NCBI GenBank assembly: GCA_003265685.1 | Contig: KZ836114.1 | Location: 1 to 64,000, forward strand | Direction of reading: 5' to 3' | Length of the DNA stretch: 64,000 bases | From: Piscinibacter caeni | Lineage (GTDB): Bacteria; Pseudomonadota; Gammaproteobacteria; Burkholderiales; Burkholderiaceae_C | Part shown: one piece after another, positions 17,114 through 26,658 of the stretch | Layout: each line of letters opens with the position of its first letter | How positions within the stretch are numbered: position 1 is the stretch's first letter | The notes under the pieces: model-generated | Told to the model about the DNA's origin: nothing | Database searches by the model: none | What the model saw: the letters and a program-made list of their open reading frames with translations, nothing else | Translations under genes and position numbers: made by a program

Positions 17114-20050
17114 ATGGACGTGCGCGACTTGCAGGCGCTGTCGACGCTGCTCGACGAGTTGCTGGACCTGGACTCGGCGGCCCGGGTCGTTCGCGTGGCG
17201 GAACTGCGCGCCGCCGGCCACCCGCTGGCCGCGCGCGTCGCCGCCGTGCTGGAGGCCTCGGCGCGCGAGACCGGCGAGCTCGTCGACCGCGGCCCGCGGC
17301 TGCCCGACGACGAACCGGCCGCCTTCGCCAGCGGCCAGGCCATCGGCCCGTACCGGCTGCACCATCGCCTGGGCGTCGGCGGCATGGGCGAGGTCTGGCA
17401 GGCCGAGCGCAGCGATGGCCAGGTGCGGCGGCCGGTGGCGTTGAAGCTGCCCGCCGTCGGGCTGCGACGCGCCGAGCTCGTGCGCCGTTTCGCACGCGAG
17501 CGCGACATCCTGGCCTCGCTCGCCCACCCCAACATCGCACGCCTGTGGGACGCCGGCGTGGCCGACGACGGACAGCCGTACCTGGCGCTCGAGCTGGTGG
17601 ACGGCCTGCCGATCACCGACCATGCACGGCCGCTGCCCCTGCGGGAGCGCGTGCAACTGCTGCTGCAGGTGGCCGATGCCGTGCAGGCGGCGCACGCCAG
17701 CCTGGTGATCCACCGCGACCTGAAGCCCAGCAACGTGCTCGTGACCCGTGATGGCCGCGCGATGCTGCTCGACTTCGGCATCGCGAAGCTGCTCGCCCCC
17801 GACGCCGTCGAGGCCGGCGCCACCGAACTCACGCAGGTCGGCGGCGCCGCGCTCACGCCCGCGTACGCCGCGCCGGAGCAGATCGCCGGCCGGCCGGTGA
17901 GCACGGCCACCGACGTCTGGGCGCTCGGCGTGCTGCTGTACGAGCTGCTGGCCGGCCAGCGGCCGTTCGAGGGCGGCCGCCACGCGCTCGAGCGCCAGAT
18001 CCTCGAAGTCGACCCGCCCCGGCCGCCCCGCGTGCCGGCCGACCTGGGCACGATCGCGCTGCACGCCCTGAGGAAGGTGCCCGCAGAGCGCTACCCGACC
18101 GCCGAGGCGTTCGCCGCCGACCTGCGGCGCTGGCTCGACGGCCTGCCGGTGCAGGCACAGAGTCACCGCTGGGGCTACCGCGTGCGCAAGTTCGTCGCCC
18201 GCCACCGCGTGCCGGTCGCGCTGTCGGTGCTGGTCGCGGCGGCGCTGGCGATCTCGGCGCTGGTCGCCACCTCGCAGGCGCGCGAGGCGCGCGCGCAAGC
18301 CGAACGCGCACGCAACGAGGCGGCGGTGTCCGCCGCGGTGCAGGAGTTCCTGGAAGGCATCTTCAAGGCCAGCTCGGGCGACCAGCCCGACCCTGCGGCG
18401 GCCCGCCAGCGCACTGCGCTTCAGTTGCTGGACGAAGGCGCGGCGCGAGTCGATCGCGCGCTGGGCGACGCGCCGGCGGCCAAGCTGCGCGTGCTCGACA
18501 CCCTGGCGCAGGTCTACGAGGACATGGGGCTGCTGGAGCGCGCCGCCTCGCTGCGCGGGCGCATGGCGGCGGTGGCGTCGCAGGCCTTCGGCGCCGGCTC
18601 GAACGAGCAGATCCGGGCGCTGTCGGCGCAGGCGCAGTCGCTCAACGCGTCGGGCCGCCGGGAGCAGGCCCTGTCGGTGCTCGCCGAGGCCGACCGCCTG
18701 CTCGGCGCACGCCGCGATGTCGATGCCGATACCCGCATCGCGCTGGACATCGCCATCGCCGACCTTCACAACTACAGCGCCGACACGCGCGGCCTGCCGC
18801 ATGCCGAGCGCGCGCTGGCGCTGCTGCGCCAGCGCGAACCGTCGGGCCTGTGGGTCGACGCGTTGAGCCTCGTCGGCGGCCTGCGCTCGGCCGCCGGCGA
18901 CTTCGACGGCGCGCGGCGCGCCTATGCCGAGGCGGTGGAGGTGGCCGGCCGCCTGCCCGGGGGCCTGGCCAGCAAGATGCCGGCGCTGTACGACCTGTGG
19001 GGTTACACCGAGATCGACGGCGGCCGTGCCGACGAGGGCCTGGCGCTGCTGCGAAAGGTGGTGGCGCTCGACGATGCGGCCAGCGGCTCCTCGAGCGAAT
19101 ACGCGCTGGGCTCGCGCTCGCGGCTGGTGGGCGCGCTGATCGGCGAGGGCCGCTGGCGCGAGGCGGCGGCAGCGCTCGACGACCTGGACCGCCAGGCCGC
19201 GCAGTACCGCGCCGCGGAGGAGCCCACGCGCGCGGCCCGCCTGTCGCACCGTGTGCGCCTGTTGCTGGCACGCGGCCAGGCACGCGAAGCGGCCGCGGTG
19301 CTGGCCACGCTGCCGCCGGCGCGCGACGTCGCGCGGCGCTACGCGACCGTCGGGCTGGCACTGCAGGTCCTGCGTGGCGAGGCGGCGCAGGCCCTGGGCG
19401 ACGGCCGCGCCGCCGAGGCCGCGCTCGGCGAAGCCGACGCGCTGGCCGGCGAGCTGGGCCTGGGCCCCACCGGCTGGACGGCGCGCATCGGGCAGGCGCG
19501 CGTGCAGACGCGTCTGGCGCGTGGCGACACGGCCGCGGCACGCGACGCGCTGCAGGCGATGCTGGCGGCCCGCTGGTCGCCGCAACTGCCGCCGTCCGTG
19601 CGCCCGCAGCTGGAGGCGGCCGTCGCATTGGCGGACGGCCGTGCCGCGGAGGCCGAGGCGATCGCTGCCCGCACCCTGGATGCCATCGAGGCGGGCGGTC
19701 CGATGGCACGCGGCCGCGGGCGCGTGGAACCGGAGCTGCAGCGCGTGCTCGGCGAGGCCCGAATCAACCTGCAGCGGCCGACCGAAGCGCTGCCGCCGCT
19801 GCAGCGGGCACTGGCTACGCTGGCCGCGCTGGACGACCCGGAGCGCAGCGTCGAGATCGCCGCCGTGCACCTGGCGCTGGCGCGTGCGCTGGCCGCGGCC
19901 GCACGCTCCGACGACGCGCGCCGCCACCTGGCCGCCGCGCAGGCGATCCACCGCGCCCGCGACAGCGTGCCCCCGGTGCAGGCGGCCGAGCTGGCGGCGG
20001 TGCGGGCGCTGCTGTCTCCCGGCCCGGCGCCGGCGGCCCGGCATCGGTGA
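17114..20050 (+). CDS. Transmembrane Ser/Thr protein kinase with long C-terminal TPR-like region
   Basis: The 978-residue protein has a Hanks-type kinase domain at about 80-341: glycine loop LGVGGMGEVW, Lys111 in VALKLP, catalytic IHRDLKPSN at 199-207, DFG at 220-222 and YAAPEQ at 251. One membrane helix follows (about 367-385), then some 590 residues of Ala/Leu/Arg helical repeats resembling TPRs. This is the architecture of kinases encoded next to TIGR02999 sigma factors. The sensory part lies C-terminal to the membrane helix and is probably periplasmic. Likely targets are the nearby sigma factor or TPR proteins (inference). MDVRDLQALSTLLDELLDLD at 17114 is preferred over an upstream ATG at 17081. 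Confidence 0.92.
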   Translation: MDVRDLQALSTLLDELLDLDSAARVVRVAELRAAGHPLAARVAAVLEASARETGELVDRGPRLPDDEPAAFASGQAIGPYRLHHRLGVGGMGEVWQAERSDGQVRRPVALKLPAVGLRRAELVRRFARERDILASLAHPNIARLWDAGVADDGQPYLALELVDGLPITDHARPLPLRERVQLLLQVADAVQAAHASLVIHRDLKPSNVLVTRDGRAMLLDFGIAKLLAPDAVEAGATELTQVGGAALTPAYAAPEQIAGRPVSTATDVWALGVLLYELLAGQRPFEGGRHALERQILEVDPPRPPRVPADLGTIALHALRKVPAERYPTAEAFAADLRRWLDGLPVQAQSHRWGYRVRKFVARHRVPVALSVLVAAALAISALVATSQAREARAQAERARNEAAVSAAVQEFLEGIFKASSGDQPDPAAARQRTALQLLDEGAARVDRALGDAPAAKLRVLDTLAQVYEDMGLLERAASLRGRMAAVASQAFGAGSNEQIRALSAQAQSLNASGRREQALSVLAEADRLLGARRDVDADTRIALDIAIADLHNYSADTRGLPHAERALALLRQREPSGLWVDALSLVGGLRSAAGDFDGARRAYAEAVEVAGRLPGGLASKMPALYDLWGYTEIDGGRADEGLALLRKVVALDDAASGSSSEYALGSRSRLVGALIGEGRWREAAAALDDLDRQAAQYRAAEEPTRAARLSHRVRLLLARGQAREAAAVLATLPPARDVARRYATVGLALQVLRGEAAQALGDGRAAEAALGEADALAGELGLGPTGWTARIGQARVQTRLARGDTAAARDALQAMLAARWSPQLPPSVRPQLEAAVALADGRAAEAEAIAARTLDAIEAGGPMARGRGRVEPELQRVLGEARINLQRPTEALPPLQRALATLAALDDPERSVEIAAVHLALARALAAAARSDDARRHLAAAQAIHRARDSVPPVQAAELAAVRALLSPGPAPAARHR

Positions 20051-20092
20051 CGCGGCCCCTCGCCGCCCCGGGGTGACGCCGCCGCCGGCGGG

Positions 20093-20575
20093 TCACGGCC
20101 TGACGGCCGCCAGCCGGGTGCCGAAGCGCAATGCGTTCACGGCGCGCAGGATCACGCGCGCCGAGCACACCCGGCGGTCACTGGCCGAGACGTCGACCGC
20201 GAAGTGCACCGTCCGGCCGCGGTCGCGCACCTCGACCACGCGTGCCTGCAGCCGCAGCCTCGTTCCGGCAGGCGCGGGGGCAGCGTGCTCGATCTCGACC
20301 CGCGTGCCGACCACGGTGTCGTCTGGTGCGAGGTAGGGCTGCAGCGCTTGTGCGCAGACCGACTCGGCCACTGCGACGAGCGCGCCGGTCGCCATCACCG
20401 GCATCAGGCGCCTGGCGTAGCCGGCCCCATGCGGCAGCGTTTCGAACCAGCGGCGCGCGGTGAGCGCCTCGGGCACGTCGTAGTGCGTGTCCACCACCAG
20501 GCCCGGCGACAGGCCGGGCAGTTGCGCCAGCACGGCGTCGATCCTGCGGTTCACGGCTTCGGGTATCTCCAGCAT
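20093..20575 (-). CDS. Hot-dog fold thioesterase (FlK-like)
   Basis: The 160-residue protein has the hot-dog pattern of the fluoroacetyl-CoA thioesterase family: PVMATGALVAVAESVCAQAL, then TVVGTRVEIEHAAPAPAGTR and a final VILRAVN strand. Such enzymes hydrolyse acyl-CoA or act as housekeeping thioesterases; the real substrate is unknown. GGAG sits 9 bases upstream of the chosen ATG at 20575. The frame stays open further upstream into the decayed receiver fragment, which is chance. It converges on the kinase gene. Confidence 0.72.
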   Translation of the reverse strand: MLEIPEAVNRRIDAVLAQLPGLSPGLVVDTHYDVPEALTARRWFETLPHGAGYARRLMPVMATGALVAVAESVCAQALQPYLAPDDTVVGTRVEIEHAAPAPAGTRLRLQARVVEVRDRGRTVHFAVDVSASDRRVCSARVILRAVNALRFGTRLAAVRP

Positions 20576-20979
20576 GGCAGGCTCCAGCGGGCGGACCATC
20601 CGCCCTTGCCAGCCCGTACGTGGCGGGACGCCCGAACCGGACACCCACGCACGCCTCCGTGCGTTTGGGGGGCATGCGTGTCGTGCTCGTCGCGGACCAC
20701 CTGCCGCCGACATGCGGTGCAGAGCCCCCCGGCGCCGGCGCCAGACGCGTCGGCGGTCGGGCGGCGCGCACCGGTGATCGCGCTGACCGTCACCGCCGCC
20801 AGCGCCGAGCGCGAGGAATGCCTGGCCGCCGGCATCGGCGAGGTGCTGTCCAAGCCCTTCACGCAGGAGCAGTTCAAGGCGGCGCTCGGGCGCTGGGGGC
20901 GGCGCAGAGGGCGGGATCCGCCGGCCAGACGAACAACGAGCGGAAGCTCGAGAACTGGCGTTGCTCGCGGGCAGCGGCC
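20576..20979. other. 404 bp region between the thioesterase and TPR genes
   Basis: It contains the upstream region of the minus-strand thioesterase (20576-20670) and the receiver-domain remnant (20674-20910). The remaining 70 bp, near the 3' end of the TPR gene, show no recognisable feature. Confidence 0.6.
20674..20910 (+). pseudogene. Decayed response-regulator receiver fragment, duplicate of the hybrid kinase C-terminus
   Basis: The part from 20771 to 20910 translates as PVIALTVTAASAEREECLAA, GIGEVLSKPFTQEQFKAALG and RWGRR, nearly the same as the last 45 residues of the hybrid kinase receiver at 15399-15536. The stop codon is changed and the frame runs on. Just upstream, in another frame, an ATG at 20674 reads MRVVLVADHL, like a receiver's first strand, but the phosphorylation-site middle is missing. 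This looks like a duplicated receiver gene with an internal deletion. Confidence 0.75.
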
Positions 20980-23286
20980 TCAACGCCCCATGAGGATCTG
21001 CAGATTCTCCGCGACGACGGCGGTACGGCGTTCGAACAGCGCCGGCGCCTTCGCGGCCAGGGCGCGGTAGATGGCGAGCGATTCCTCGAAGTGCCTGCGT
21101 GCCTCGTCGATCCGGCTGTCGAAGGCGTTCAGCACGCCCAGGTGGTTGAGCGACGCCGCGTAGTCCTCCAGGTAGACGCCAGGGTTCGCGCTTGCCAGGC
21201 CGCGGCGGATCTCCAGCGCCTCCTCGAGGTATCCACGCGCCACCTTGTAGCGCAGCTCTGCGCGGCTCAGGACGCCCAGGTTGGTGAGTGTCGTGGCCAG
21301 GTCCGGCAGGTGGACCGCGGCGTTTCGCCTGGCCAGCCCGCGGCGGATGTCCAGGGCTTCCTCGAGCTGCAGGCGTGCTTCGGGGTAGCGCTTCTCGTCG
21401 GTGTTCAACGCGCCGAAGGTGCTGAGCGCGAGAGCCAGATCGGGCAGGTAGACCTCGGGCTGGGTGGCCACCAGACCCCGGTAGATCCCGACCACTTCCT
21501 CGTACTGCCTGCGCGCCTCGTCGTCACGGCCATCGTCGCGGTTCAGCAGAGCCAGCCTGCCGAGCGTGCTGGCGAGATCGGGCAGGTGGATGTCGGGGTC
21601 CTTCGCTGCCAGGGCACGGCGGATGTCGAGCGCTTCCTCGAGCTGGGCGCGGGCCTCGGCATCGCGGTCCTCGTCGCGGTTCAGCGAGCTCAGGTTGGAC
21701 AGCATGGTGGCGACGCCGGTCAGATGCGCGTCGGGGTTCGTCGCGGCCAGCCGGCGACGGATGGCGAGTGCCTCCTCGTAGTACTTGCGGGCCTCGTCGT
21801 GGCGCCGCTCCTCCTTGCTGAGGAGGCCGAGGTTGTTGAGCGTGATGGCGAGCGCCCGCAGATGGGCCTCGGGGTTGGCCAGGGCCAGCGTGCGTCGGAT
21901 GTCCAGCGCGTCCTCGTACAGCCGGCGCGCCTCGGAGTGGCGATTCTCCACGCGGCTCAGGCCGGCGAGGCTGTTCAGCGTGGACGCGACGTCGCGCAAG
22001 TAGACCGCCGGATCCTCCCTGGCGAGTTCCCGTCGGATCGCCAGCGACTCCTCGTACAGCCGGCGCGCCTCGTCGTGGCGGTCCTGCTCGCGGCTCACCG
22101 AGGCCAGGTTGCCCAGTGAGGCGGCCACATGGCGCCGGTAGACAGCGTCCCGGCTGGCCAGGTCACGGTCGATGGCCAGCGATTCCTCGAACCGACGGCG
22201 CGCTTCGTCGAAGCGGTTCTCGTCGTCACTCATGATGCCCAGGCTGGTGAGCACATGGGACACATAGGGCCGGTAGAGGTCGGCCTGGCGGCGCTGAGCC
22301 AGCGTGCGGTAGAGCGTCAGGGCCTCCTCGTAATGGGCGCGTGCCTCGCCGCGGCGCTGCTCGCCGCGCCCCAGGTCGGCCAGGCCATCGAGGGTCCGCG
22401 CGACGGTTCGTTCGTCCGCAGCCTGGCGCGCCAGGGGCAAGGCCTGTTCGAAGCCGCGCCGGGCCTGCTCGGCGTGCTCCTGCCCCTTGTGGAAGAAGGC
22501 ATACGCATACCAGGCGGCGGGCGACGCGGGCGCCTCGCCGACGGCCTGCTCGTAGGCCTGCCCGGCGCCGGCCGGGTCGAACAGCAGGCTGTGCAGCAGC
22601 CCGCGCAGCGGCCAGCCGGGCACCGGCGGGCCTCGTTCGGCGCTCAGGCGCTGCAGCGCCGCCTCGGCCCGCCCGTCCAGGAACAGGCGCCATGCATCGC
22701 GCTGCGCGCCGGCGCCCTGTTCATCCGGATGGGCGGCGGCATGCCAGGACCAGTCGTCCAACTGAACCTGGGCTTCGGTGCGTTCGCGTACCAGGCGGTC
22801 GCGCTCCGGTGGGGTGGCGGCACCGCGCCGCTCGAGTTCGGCGAGCCGCGCCCGGTACACCTGCTCGATGACCTGCTTGCCCTTCCGATCGAGCAGTTCC
22901 CCCGTCCAGCGCTCCCGTTCGGCCTCGGGGCTGAGGATGAGCACCAGCGACGCAGGATCGGTGCCGTCGGTCGGCACGGGGCGGTCCAACTGCACGTCGT
23001 TGACCACCACCCAGCCCGGCGGCGTCTTCACCTGCACCCGGATGTCCCGTCCGGCCGGGTCGTCGGGGAACGACAGCACGAACCGGCCGTCGTCGCCGCT
23101 GATCGCCGGTTCGACGCCGCGCGCCGACACCTCGACTGCGGGCACCGGCGGGCCCGCCTCGTGGTTCTGCACCACCCGCCCGCTCAGCGTCGCGGCAGAG
23201 CAGGTCTGCGCGGCGGCGACCAGCCCCATCGCCGCGACGAGGCAACGCGACACCCCCCGCGCCGCGACCGGTCGTCTGCTCGGCAT
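20980..23286 (-). CDS. Exported protein with carboxypeptidase-regulatory-like domain and about ten tandem TPRs
   Basis: The 768-residue protein starts with a signal peptide (CLVAAMGLVAAAQTCSA) and a beta-sandwich of carboxypeptidase-regulatory type (ATLSGRVVQNHEAGPPVPAV, DGRFVLSFPDD). From about residue 330 it has about ten TPR units with a strict 46-residue period, each with the core R-x-x-EARR-x-(Y/F)-EE-(S/A)-L-(A/D)-IRR. Such arrays form protein-binding solenoids, here probably periplasmic. GGGAGAG precedes the chosen ATG at 23286. It may be a partner of the membrane kinase (inference). The repeats are diverged at DNA level. Confidence 0.85.
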   Translation of the reverse strand: MPSRRPVAARGVSRCLVAAMGLVAAAQTCSAATLSGRVVQNHEAGPPVPAVEVSARGVEPAISGDDGRFVLSFPDDPAGRDIRVQVKTPPGWVVVNDVQLDRPVPTDGTDPASLVLILSPEAERERWTGELLDRKGKQVIEQVYRARLAELERRGAATPPERDRLVRERTEAQVQLDDWSWHAAAHPDEQGAGAQRDAWRLFLDGRAEAALQRLSAERGPPVPGWPLRGLLHSLLFDPAGAGQAYEQAVGEAPASPAAWYAYAFFHKGQEHAEQARRGFEQALPLARQAADERTVARTLDGLADLGRGEQRRGEARAHYEEALTLYRTLAQRRQADLYRPYVSHVLTSLGIMSDDENRFDEARRRFEESLAIDRDLASRDAVYRRHVAASLGNLASVSREQDRHDEARRLYEESLAIRRELAREDPAVYLRDVASTLNSLAGLSRVENRHSEARRLYEDALDIRRTLALANPEAHLRALAITLNNLGLLSKEERRHDEARKYYEEALAIRRRLAATNPDAHLTGVATMLSNLSSLNRDEDRDAEARAQLEEALDIRRALAAKDPDIHLPDLASTLGRLALLNRDDGRDDEARRQYEEVVGIYRGLVATQPEVYLPDLALALSTFGALNTDEKRYPEARLQLEEALDIRRGLARRNAAVHLPDLATTLTNLGVLSRAELRYKVARGYLEEALEIRRGLASANPGVYLEDYAASLNHLGVLNAFDSRIDEARRHFEESLAIYRALAAKAPALFERRTAVVAENLQILMGR

Positions 23287-23390
23287 GCATCTCTCCCTCG
23301 GATCGTCGTCTTCGCATCCAACACGCGTGCCCGTCACCCGTCGCCGCGTGCGGCGATTCTGGCCGATGGCGAGCCCGGCACGCCCGCCCG

Positions 23391-24422
23391 TCAGCCTCCC
23401 GCCGGCCGGTATCTAAACACCGCCCGGATCAGCCCATGGTCGTTGCTGCCCTCGGCCCGGTGGTCCTCCCGGTTCAGGTGGTCGTTGTCGACCGTCATGC
23501 CGTCGAACAGCCAGCGGCGCCGGCGGCTGTGGTCGTAGAACTCCTGGCTCACGAGGATGTGGTCGAGCGATTCGCGCACGCCCTCGTGCACATGGGTGTA
23601 GTACACGTCGCGCGTGTCGCGGAACTCCTGCAGCGTCTGCGCGGTGTACAGCGCCACGTCGCTGCCGCCGGTGGCGTCGGAGAACAGGTAGCGCGGCTGC
23701 TCGGTCAGGATGTTGGCGGTGTTGCTGAGCTGCGCGTCGTTGATGTCGCCCAGCACGATCACCGGCGTGTCGTTGTCCTTCATCAGCTCGGTCAGCAGCA
23801 CGCGCAGCGCGGCCGCCTCGGCGGTGCGGCGGATCGTCGCCAGCGCGGCGCCGAGCGCGGTGGCGTGCTTGCCGTAGCGCGCCGGCTCGGCCCGGTACCA
23901 GGCCTCGTTGTAGACCTTGCTCGGCGCCTTGGACTTGAAGTGGCACACGAACACATGCACCTCGGGTTCGTCGTCGCGCGGCTGGATGCGCAGGTGCAGC
24001 ACCGGGCGCGAGAAGCCGTCGATCGACACCGCGATCTCGGGCGACTGCGCGTCGTCGCCGCCGGCGGCCAGGCGCAGGGCCGGCGGGAAGTCGGCGATCC
24101 ATTCCGGCTCGCCCACGCGCAGCCCGCGCCGCAGCAGCGCCGCGCAGACGATGCGCCGCCCGTCGGTGCCCGGCGGCACGATCAGCTCGTGCGTGGCCTC
24201 CAGCCCGGCCTGCTGCACCGCACGCGCCAGCGAGTCCGCATGCCAGAGCTCCTGAAAGCCGACCATGTCGGACTCGAGCAGCCGCAGCATGCGCGCCGTC
24301 CAGGCGGTCTTCAGGGCGTGCTGCTCGGCGCTCCAGCCGTCGCGGTCGCCGTACAGGCGCCGGCCCGGCTCGTTGAAGTTGTAGAGGTTGAAGGTGGCGA
24401 TGCTGAGGGTGCGCAGCTTCAT
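23391..24422 (-). CDS. Endonuclease/exonuclease/phosphatase-fold protein
   Basis: The 343-residue protein has the metal-dependent EEP nuclease/phosphatase layout: N-terminal LSIATFNLYNFNEPG (Asn), DMVGFQEL (Glu), HVFVCHFKSKAP, VIVLGDINDAQLSNTAN (Asp/Asn) and the terminal LDHILVSQEF plus GSNDHGLIRAVF (catalytic Asp-His). No signal peptide is seen, so it is cytoplasmic. The substrate may be DNA, a phospholipid head group or an inositol phosphate; the sequence does not decide. A 104 bp gap separates its end from the TPR gene, and both are on the minus strand. Confidence 0.85.
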   Translation of the reverse strand: MKLRTLSIATFNLYNFNEPGRRLYGDRDGWSAEQHALKTAWTARMLRLLESDMVGFQELWHADSLARAVQQAGLEATHELIVPPGTDGRRIVCAALLRRGLRVGEPEWIADFPPALRLAAGGDDAQSPEIAVSIDGFSRPVLHLRIQPRDDEPEVHVFVCHFKSKAPSKVYNEAWYRAEPARYGKHATALGAALATIRRTAEAAALRVLLTELMKDNDTPVIVLGDINDAQLSNTANILTEQPRYLFSDATGGSDVALYTAQTLQEFRDTRDVYYTHVHEGVRESLDHILVSQEFYDHSRRRRWLFDGMTVDNDHLNREDHRAEGSNDHGLIRAVFRYRPAGG

Positions 24423-24500
24423 GCTCGGCTCCGGGCTCGTGGTACCCGAGCTATCGCGCCGCGGCGCGGCGCGCGCAATCCCCAGGCCGTCGCGGCCCGG

Positions 24501-25157
24501 TCAGGCGGCGGCCTCGGCCCGCGCGGCCTCGGCCAGCGGGCGCTCCTCGAACAGCTGGATGTCCGGGTGCCAAGTCTCGATCATGAACGGGTACAGCCCG
24601 TGGCCGGCGCCGAGCCAGGTGCGCTCGGCGGCGACGATGTCCAGCGCCAGGATGCGGTGCGGCAGCCCGCCCGCGTGCGCCAGCGGCACCATCGTGCCCT
24701 CGCCCAGCACGTCCTCGAAGCCGAGGCGGCGGTAGATGCGGATCAGCGGCTCGCTGCGCGCGCCGATCACGAGGTGGCGCACCTGGCTGGCCAGGCCGTA
24801 CAGGTAGCAGGCCTTCATCAGCGCCAGCCGCACCTGCGGGTCGGCGCCGGGCAGCACCGCCAGGCGGGTGATCTCGGCGCGCGGGCGCTCGGCCAGGCGG
24901 TGCGGCAGGATCAGGCTGTGCTCGAGCAGCAGCGGCGCGTGCTGGTTGCGCTGGATGCGCAGCGTGCCCACCGCGGCGCCGCTGGCCTTGTCGCGCGCCA
25001 GCAGCAGCGCGGTCCCCGGCTGGGTGTCGAGCGCATCCGGCCGCTCCAGCGGCTGGGCCATCGCCGGCAGGTGGCGGCCGTAGGCCTGGCTGCGCACGCG
25101 GCAGGCATCGGCCAGGTCGGCCGGGCGACGCGCCACGCGCAGGGTGAAGGGCAGCAT
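24501..25157 (-). CDS. FeeM-like N-acyltransferase of the GNAT/autoinducer-synthase fold
   Basis: About 218 residues with [20 protein letters not shown], an [20 protein letters not shown] segment (usual start of the acyl-CoA binding turn), [20 protein letters not shown] and a C-terminal [20 protein letters not shown]. This fits the N-acyl amino acid synthase FeeM-like group, related to autoinducer synthases. Product identity is unknown. [12 protein letters not shown] at 25157 is preferred to an in-frame ATG at 25190. It diverges from lspA across 122 bp. Confidence 0.72.
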   Translation of the reverse strand: MLPFTLRVARRPADLADACRVRSQAYGRHLPAMAQPLERPDALDTQPGTALLLARDKASGAAVGTLRIQRNQHAPLLLEHSLILPHRLAERPRAEITRLAVLPGADPQVRLALMKACYLYGLASQVRHLVIGARSEPLIRIYRRLGFEDVLGEGTMVPLAHAGGLPHRILALDIVAAERTWLGAGHGLYPFMIETWHPDIQLFEERPLAEAARAEAAA

Positions 25158-25279
25158 CGAGATCGGCACGGGCCCATGGTCGCGCCGCACCGCCCTGCCC
25201 GGTGCCGCGAAAAACGGCGCGGATCGGCCGCAATACGCCGCTCGGTTACAGTCGCCCCGGCTCCGTTTTCCCCTGCTGC

Positions 25280-25771
25280 ATGGCCTCGTCCTCCTCGCGT
25301 TCTTCTTCGCTGCTGCCCTGGCTCGCGATCGCCGCGCTCGTCATCGTCGCCGACCAGTTCACCAAGACGCTGATCGTCGGCTGGTTCCAGCTCGGCGACA
25401 GCCGCACGGTGACCTCGTTCTTCAACCTCGTGCGCGTGCACAACACCGGCGCGGCGTTTTCGTTCCTGGCCGGCGCCTCGGGCTGGCAGCGCTGGTTCTT
25501 CGTCGGGCTCGGCGCAGCGGCCGCGGTGTTCATCGTCTGGCTGCTGCGCAGCCACGGCGGCCAGCGCCTGTTCGCGACCGCGCTCGCGCTGATCCTCGGC
25601 GGCGCGCTCGGCAACGTGGTCGACCGGCTGCTGCACGGCCACGTGGTCGACTTCATCCAGGTGCACTACGGCGGCTGGTACTTCCCGTCGTTCAACGTGG
25701 CCGACAGCGCGATCACCGTCGGCGCGGCGCTGCTGATCGTCGACGAGCTGCGCCGGGTGCGGCGGGCCTAG
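25280..25771 (+). CDS. lspA: Lipoprotein signal peptidase (signal peptidase II)
   Basis: The 163-residue inner membrane protease has four hydrophobic helices. It shows the family motifs [44 protein letters not shown] (catalytic Asp) and [14 protein letters not shown] (second catalytic Asp). It cleaves prolipoprotein signal peptides after lipidation. Normally it follows ileS directly; here it lies 11.6 kb downstream of ileS. Its stop overlaps that of the convergent DUF4399 gene by 4 bp. Confidence 0.95.
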   Translation: MASSSSRSSSLLPWLAIAALVIVADQFTKTLIVGWFQLGDSRTVTSFFNLVRVHNTGAAFSFLAGASGWQRWFFVGLGAAAAVFIVWLLRSHGGQRLFATALALILGGALGNVVDRLLHGHVVDFIQVHYGGWYFPSFNVADSAITVGAALLIVDELRRVRRA

Positions 25772-26658
25772 AGCTTCTCCTGCCCGGTGATGACCAGGCT
25801 CTGCTCGGCCGGCGGCAGCAGGTCGCGCCCGGTCGCGCCGTCGACGAAGCGCAGCCGCAGCTGGTAGCTGCCCGGCGGCACGAACAGGTTGGCCTGCGTC
25901 GCGCCGTTGCTCAGGTCGACGGCCTGCTGCGGCTTGCCCTCGCGCAGCACGTCGAGCGCGAAGTGGCCGGTCTTGTCGGCCTTCTGGCCCGCGGCGCAGA
26001 CGCCGTAGCCGTCGACGCCGAAGCGCAGCGACACCGGGCTGACCAGGGGTTCGCCGTCGCGCACGTTGGTGATGCTGACCCATTCGCCGGGCCCGCGCGG
26101 GCGCGCCACCTCGTCCTGGTACCAGGCCGCGCAGCTCGCGTCGAACGCGGCCGGGTCGATCTTCAGCGGCTCGGCGCTGCGCTTGCCGGTCACCGTGACC
26201 GTGATCTCCGGGCTGAACACGAAATACGGCCGGTGCTCGTGGTCGGCGAACAGCAGGCGCAGCTTGTGCTCGCCCGGCGGCAGGTCGAGCACCGCGAAGG
26301 TCTGGCCCTTGCCGAAGTGGCGGTGGCCGTCGTTGAACGGCAGCTTGTCGGTCACGCTCGGCGGCAGCGGCGTGTTCACCAGGATGTGGTGGTGGCCGGT
26401 GCCGGCCAGCGCCTTGCCGGCCGGCACCACGCCCATGCCCTTGACCGCAAACTCGACCATGAACGGGCTGCGCACCTGATAGCCGTGGCGCAGGTTGGAG
26501 AAGTGCACCGCGGTCGGCTCGCGCAGGTCCACCCGCGTGCGCTCGCGCGTGTAGCGCTGCCAGCACTGTCGCTCGAGCTCGCCGCGCGGCAGCGGTGCGG
26601 CCGTGGCGGCGGCGGTGGACAGGGTCAGCAGGGCGAGCAGCAGGCAGGCGTGCGGCAT
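25768..26658 (-). CDS. Exported protein with two DUF4399 domains
   Basis: The 296-residue protein begins with a signal peptide ([20 protein letters not shown]). Two related domains follow: residues 45-150, with [11 protein letters not shown] and [12 protein letters not shown], and residues 175-295, where the histidine-rich strands are degenerate ([11 protein letters not shown]). DUF4399 proteins are small periplasmic beta-sandwiches of unknown role. The clustered histidines of the first domain could bind a metal (inference). Confidence 0.8.
   Translation of the reverse strand: MPHACLLLALLTLSTAAATAAPLPRGELERQCWQRYTRERTRVDLREPTAVHFSNLRHGYQVRSPFMVEFAVKGMGVVPAGKALAGTGHHHILVNTPLPPSVTDKLPFNDGHRHFGKGQTFAVLDLPPGEHKLRLLFADHEHRPYFVFSPEITVTVTGKRSAEPLKIDPAAFDASCAAWYQDEVARPRGPGEWVSITNVRDGEPLVSPVSLRFGVDGYGVCAAGQKADKTGHFALDVLREGKPQQAVDLSNGATQANLFVPPGSYQLRLRFVDGATGRDLLPPAEQSLVITGQEKL

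Noticed and set aside
20576-20983. Fusion of the thioesterase with an upstream peptide
   Set aside because: The extension is the antisense reading of the decayed receiver fragment; GGAG supports the internal start at 20575.
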